A stretch of DNA of 64,000 bases, from assembly GCA_965153455.1 (NCBI GenBank), contig OZ234493.1:10034213-10098212 (forward strand). Direction: 5' to 3'. Position 1 is the first letter of the stretch. Every line of letters starts with the position of its first letter. The notes below the pieces were generated by a model. That model was given only the letters and a program-made list of their open reading frames with translations. It made no database searches and was not told where the DNA came from. This document shows positions 58,874-64,000 of this stretch, in pieces. Source of the stretch: Sphagnum compactum (taxonomy: Eukaryota > Bryophyta > Sphagnopsida > Sphagnales). Position numbers and translations under genes: made by a program.

Positions 58874-59411
58874 CAGTAAACTCTCTCTAAACTAATATTG
58901 TGTAAACTAATATTCTCTCTAAACTAATATGCGGGCACAGGCCTGTGGCGGGCCTCATACTTAATCTAATAATTCTCCATAAACTGATATTCAATATTTT
59001 TTTCCAGTCCCATAGCATTTTATAAACTAATACATCATACATATGGCACCAAAAAAACGATGAAATCAGAGGAAACACCTTCGAAAGTACAGAGCTAGAT
59101 GCGCTGGAAGAAGCTATCAAAGAGTACCCAGAGTGCAGCTTTCCACAACCTCACTTTCTGCCAAGATTTCTACCACTCATGTCATATGATCTTCTACGTG
59201 CTTCTTTGATCCTCCACCAAGCTCCACAAGGTTCCGTTACCTTCCCCAATGATCCATGACCTTCTACTAACCTCCATGACCTTCCATGCTGCTCTGGCAG
59301 GTTCCGGAATGATTTTTGTTACCCCCCATATAATTTGTGTAAACTAATATCCTCCATAAACTAATATCTTCCGGCCGGTCCCAAGGATATTAGTTTAGAG
59401 AGAGTTTACTG
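58874..59411. mobile_element. pogo/Emigrant-like MITE (Tc1/mariner superfamily), complete
   Basis: It is flanked by TA on both sides (58872-58873, 59412-59413), the target duplication of Tc1/mariner elements. Termini are a perfect 25-bp inverted repeat starting CAGTAAACTCTCTCTAAACT (58874-58898 and 59387-59411). The CAGTAAA..CTCTxTAAA pattern is that of plant Emigrant/Lemi1 pogo-type elements. The word taaactaatat recurs in both subterminal zones (about five times in the first 160 bases, three times in the last 80), likely transposase-binding sites. The 538-bp body has no transposase; a short frame near 59062-59260 (NTFESTELDALEEAIKEYPE) could be a leftover of one, but is unproven. Perfect TIRs suggest relatively recent insertion. 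Confidence 0.93.
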
Positions 59412-59413
59412 TA

Positions 59414-60264
59414 CACTGATACCAGCAGTAAAGAATAATCAAGTGCATGACTTCAAAAAGTCATCCACTCTCTCTCTGCCTTATGTGCCTTCCCACAGTA
59501 AGCTCCTAACCTTGATTTTCTTTTTGTTTGTAGCTAGCATAATCATACCTTCCATTGCTATTTTTATTCATCTATTTAAGTATATGAGGGAAAAAAAAAA
59601 ACCCATCAAGGAAAATGAGCCTGTTTGGGTTTGAAATTTGTTGTCACCAAAAAAAAATGTTAACATTTGACATGACTTCAAATTAAAGAAAATAACTTTA
59701 TTTTCCCACTAGTAATATGTTCCCACACTTTGAAAGAGACTTGTCTTGTTTTGACATGTGTATGAGAAGAACCATCTTTGAAGCTCACACCACTAGGTAT
59801 GAAGCTACTATTTTTCATGTAGTTTTTTCTACTCATGACATTTGTAACTTGAGATTGTTGCTTGTTACTAACATCATGTCTATTATATTGGAAGTTTAAT
59901 GTTGGTGATGTCTCATTGTGCATGTGTCAGATGGGAGTTTGCAACTCATAGTGTAGGCTTGCTTCCAACAAGGCTTTCATTGATGATTTATTTGTTATTC
60001 ATATGTTTTCAATTGAAGATTTGATTCAAAGTTTAGTTCAAATTTTATTACGTGAAAAATCAATGTACTTTAAATTATCAAGAGGTCATTGGGCACTTGG
60101 TTTGTTATTTCTCACCTTGTTGACTTCATTTTCTTGGATTTAAAATAATTCTGAAAACAAGTCCTTGCCTTTAGGTCTTAGCACACATTGATAGGTAGTG
60201 TTAGTTGAGAGCCAAAAAACTACAATGTGTGAAGTGCTAATGATTGTGAAATTTATCTTTTCAT
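59414..60264. other. No gene supported
   Basis: A 63-codon frame at 59443-59634 contains one hydrophobic stretch (LLTLIFFLFVASIIIPSIAI) followed by basic residues, like a small single-pass membrane peptide. It has no start context or homologue I recognise, and AT-rich DNA yields such frames readily. The rest shows nothing. Confidence 0.3.
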
Positions 60265-61176
60265 AGGAAGTGGTTCAAGGTTCCTACCAACCTCCTTGTA
60301 CATTGAAGCTTAAGAATATGAAAGCCATAAATATAACAATGTTGACCATTGTTTCAAGGTGCAAACTACAAGTTGTGAGAACACAACACCATAAGTTGGA
60401 ACAATTGAAGAGTCCAAGAGTCATGGTAGATTCTAGGGTCATTCTTAGAAATGTAGGTGAAGTATTGAACTTGTTTAATCTAGTGACAAGGTTGAAATCT
60501 TGGCATCTATTGTGTAAAATGATGTAAAAACCTCACATGTTTGCATCTCAGAATGGAATTTCTTTTACATGTAGTTCACAACCTTCCACCAAAGATCTTG
60601 GTAGCATTGGAGCAAATGTTATTTACCACAATTTCTACTTGGGGTGTCATCAAGGTTCAACTTCAAAATAGTGCATCTAATATTGGGATTGTAGTAATAA
60701 ATCTCAAAGCTTGGAATAGCAATGTTGTTGTCAGTGTTTGGTAGAATTGGCCAATGGTGGTGACCATGGATAGGGCAACATTCCACCAATGGTGGTAGAG
60801 GTTCGACACTTGGAGTAACAACATGGTCATTGTTTGACAAAGCTAAGCAATAATAATAACAATATAAACAAGGTAAGGACTTAAAGATGATGACACTTTA
60901 GTAAATAGGGTGACACAAATATGGTAATGGTGCACAAGGCAAAGGTGTCAACCAACTCTAGCAAATTTGGTGCGCATGAATTATAACAATTATGACTCCA
61001 TGAGTTCTAACAATGATGCCTACACAAAGCTTGGCTTCAATGATGGCGGCAACCAACTTTGGCAACAACACCCAGAAGTTATGACGATGATGCCTACAAA
61101 TGTTTGCAATAATGGTTGGGGAAAGCTTGGCTATGGTGATGGCAATGAAGACCCAATGGGCCAAGGGGGACATTAA
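60265..61176 (+). pseudogene. Decayed coding region, Asn/Gln/Gly/Trp-rich 3' part
   Basis: A frame runs 60270-60527 (85 codons), then continues in broken form to 61176. The last part (from about 60967) reads NYNNYDSMSSNNDAYTKLGF, then a GGNQLWQQHPE stretch and a GYGDGNEDPMGQGGH end at a TAA. The repeated cc-aa-tgg-tgg and aac-aat words give the N/W/G bias. Between the two parts are several stops. The biased composition over 900 bases, unlike the surrounding DNA, suggests an old protein-coding sequence with a low-complexity tail. I do not recognise the family; a transposon-associated protein is one possibility. Confidence 0.4.
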
Positions 61177-64000
61177 ATTTTAAACTTTTTTATTACATGT
61201 GTCAAACAAGGATGTTTTGTGGGGTTTAGGTGAGGGACTTTTGTTTTTTCCATCTTATTATTATCTTATGTCTAATTATAATTTTATGTTTGCATGCGAT
61301 TTCAATATTATATGTTCATTTTAATTTTAATAAAGGTCTTGGAATTAAAAAGGAACTTAGGATTGTTCTTTTAGATGTGGATCATTTGCATTGCATGGTC
61401 AGTGGGGACATGTAAGATTGTTACTTCAATGTCTTCCAACAATCCATTTTGATCCAAATAAGGTCAATAAATCTTGTGGCCAACACAATTTCCATTACAA
61501 TTTAAACATATGAAAATTTGAAATTAATCAACAATAAAAACCGATCCAACTTGTAATTGAAAATATTAATATTGGTCAATATTGGTCATTGTAAGTTCAA
61601 TCCTTAGCTAGTTTTTGGCACATGCATGAACAATAAAAACAAAACAAAAAACCTAACCTAATTAATAATTTCTATGATCTTACAATATAACATGTTTAAC
61701 ACCTCACAATGTGATCACAAAATATATATAATGGATTACTTCTAACCTATTGTATGTTATGGACTACCAAATTTATTATGGTGTTTTTAAATTTTCACAT
61801 CTTTTTGATGTTGGTGGTGATTCTTTGGGGACATTGAATTGCAAATTTTGTGAAATAGTTCATAAAGACATATGAGGTTGACAATTGATTACTCATTAAA
61901 TTTGTTTAATTGTGGCATTCTATTTGTGTGTATGCTTAGCATTACACAATTGAGCTCCATGTTTCATTGATTGAATCAAAAAAAAATTAATACGTTTGTG
62001 CATACTTGCCCTCAAGGATAAATCAAACATTTTGATTTTTGCATTTTGAAATGAGATTTGTGCATGATCCCATTGGGTTTGGCCCTTGTATATTGTCTAA
62101 ATACTTGCAGAATGTGGACATTTTTTTCATATTTAATTAATGCATATATGTTTCTTAAACCTTAAATAGGGGTATATATGATAGGACTCAAACTCTCCTC
62201 ATGTACTACATAATTTTTGCATACGTAAAACCTTTCTTGGTGGAAAGAAAATAATGTTAATATAACTTTATTTGATGGGTAAAACCCATTAAAAAAAAAA
62301 ACCCCTTATTCACAGGGATATATAAAAAACAACATACCCATAGAACCATGGTTCTAACCATTTAGGTGCACTTACTTACCCACTAAAGTGACCTAGTTTT
62401 GTTTTTACGAACCCACATGACCTATTTTTGCACAGTGAAGATCACTAAGATGAAATTCTATGACATAAAAACTTGGGCACACAATAATCAAAACAAGGAA
62501 CATGTATATTAAATGATAAAGCCACTTTCAGAATTACCCACTAGCTTTGAGCCTGTGGCCACCTAAATCAAAGCCAGTGGCCTCGTAAATTCTTGCCATC
62601 ACCAACAAAGAAAGGCTTGAGGTCTCTAAAGGGTTTGATCTCTCTCTTTTGAGCCCACTGGCCTTCCTTCTTTTTTCAAATTTTTTAGACCACATAAACC
62701 TAGAACAACATTAAACTTCCATAAGAACCCAAATCCCAGATTACATTTTGTAACATCGACCCTTGAGTCCAAATAGATTGCATAAACCAGTATTCATTAC
62801 ACCACCCTTCAAATTGACAACACATAAAAAAAAGAAAACAACACAATTCAACTCCCCATTGACTACTTCACAAGTTTTACAAATAATCATAACCCCTTTA
62901 TATGATCCACCTTGTAAAATTAACCTGACACACACACACATTGAGAAGATTCTAGATCGCTCTTGAGACCCCTAAGATTTTCATCATCCCCCTCGTCATC
63001 AACCTTCAAATCCACCTCCTAGTCTAAAATTTTATCTCTCAAAGTACATTGTGCAACGAATTTCTCAGTACTTCTGTTACAACCCAAAAATTTAGCCTAC
63101 CTCCCCAAAAACCTTTGGAAAACCAAAAAACATTCCCATCCCCCACTTATCTACCTTGTTGTTCTTTTTTCTTCAGCTCCACAGCGAGAGTTCCGTCGAC
63201 TCCCCCATCGCTTGGTAGCTCCCTTGCCTCACATTCAGCAAGTGTCCAATAATATCCACTCCATCTCACTCATCCCAAATAAAAGAAAACGACATAGAAA
63301 CATCAAAGCCATAAACACCACCGCATCTCCATCATTCCTTTTCCTTATCTCCATTGTTGTCGTGCGTAACCACCCCCAACCGAAAATAGGAGAAAACGTT
63401 TTTCCTTGAAACCCTAAAACTTTTTCCTATTCACATCCAAACCCTAAACTTAAAAATTTGTTACAACTCAACCTCAACTCAATTGGAGTTCATCAACAAT
63501 TAGGTAAGAACAGGCTTCAATAATTAATGGATGGTGTGGTGATGGCTGTTGCTTCCCTCTATGCCTATAGGTGCATAAGTTCTTGTTGAATCCACATGAT
63601 AGCCACCGACTCACCAATAAAGCACCCTATAATTTAGGGTTATTTAGAACATTTGCACAAAATTTCTCTAGTCAATAGAGTTATTAGTAAAGTCTTGCGA
63701 TTAGGGTGTGAGAATGACCAGTTTTGGCAGAATAGGGCATCAGGCGTGTAATTAGGAATGACAATTTTAAAAAGTGAAGTAACTGGGACCCAAACTAGTT
63801 TTTCCACCAATTTTGGTGGTAAACTGAGATTCATCCTGTCTTTCCTTACTTTGCAGATACCGCTGAAAGAGGGGATAGGGGGTGAAAGCATGCCCAAAGA
63901 CAGGGTGAAGACAGAGTGACTTTGCAGATAACTCTAATGTCAATCTTGTATTAGTTGAATATCTATAGCATATGCAATTCAGCTCAAGAACTCTAGATTT
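61177..64000. other. AT-rich sequence to the end of the window
   Basis: No supported gene. Slightly GC-richer, C-rich sequence at 62990-63420 has a short plus-strand frame at 63049-63252 rich in Ser/Pro/Thr/Phe with no motif; it could be a fragment of a gene leader. Nothing else stands out. Confidence 0.4.

Noticed and set aside
1-64000. CRISPR arrays, rRNA, tRNA, bacterial operons or viral genes
   Set aside because: None seen on reading both strands; tandem arrays here lack the fixed repeat-unique spacer layout, and the genome is plainly eukaryotic.

Overview
The window reads as a piece of a large, repeat-filled land-plant nuclear genome. The evidence is a non-LTR retrotransposon with the plant-type reverse-transcriptase zinc-binding tail (zf-RVT), a pogo element with Emigrant/Lemi1-like ends, a CACTA element with plant-style CACTAGAAGAAA ends, a PIF/Harbinger transposase, a hAT-like transposase, and GT-AG introns. 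Composition and the style of the decayed transposases suggest a big-genome plant, possibly not a flowering plant, but I cannot name a species. I found no intact host gene, tRNA, rRNA, CRISPR array or prokaryotic operon.

Layout. 1-10.5 kb: AT-rich, with degenerate tandem repeats (1.1-1.4 kb), a dispersed accggttc-rich repeat (1.8-2.4 kb), a poly-G/poly-C pair (3.3 kb) and a CT microsatellite (5.0 kb). 10.9-12.0 kb: a decayed hAT-like transposase. 17.4-18.9 kb: two copies of a dispersed repeat (third copy at 49.0-49.5 kb). 20.3-27.8 kb: a nearly full-length, GC- and CpG-rich L1-type LINE. ORF1 (DUF4283-like region plus zinc knuckle) and ORF2 (endonuclease, reverse transcriptase, zf-RVT) are both traceable end to end but carry nonsense codons. 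28.0-30.5 kb: a decayed multi-exon gene with a C2H2-like motif; its probable first intron holds nine hairpin/T-tract units. 30.9-31.8 kb: two tandem arrays that share an AATACCCGCA-type word. 34.4-35.2 kb: a TAGG-rich inverted-repeat element. 41.07-42.38 kb: a CACTA-type non-autonomous element. 44.5-45.95 kb: remnants of a PIF/Harbinger element with convergent reading frames. 48.2-48.6 and 57.65-58.03 kb: copies of one MITE family with long terminal inverted repeats. 58.87-59.41 kb: a pogo/Emigrant-like MITE with a perfect 25-bp terminal inverted repeat. 60.3-61.2 kb: a decayed low-complexity coding region.

How it fits together. Almost everything recognisable is transposon-derived and broken. 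The LINE contrasts sharply in base composition with its flanks, so it looks like the youngest large insertion. Its ORF2 is closed only by four nonsense codons with no frameshift, mostly TAG, which points to methyl-cytosine deamination rather than random indel decay. Older elements (hAT, Harbinger) show frameshifts as well.
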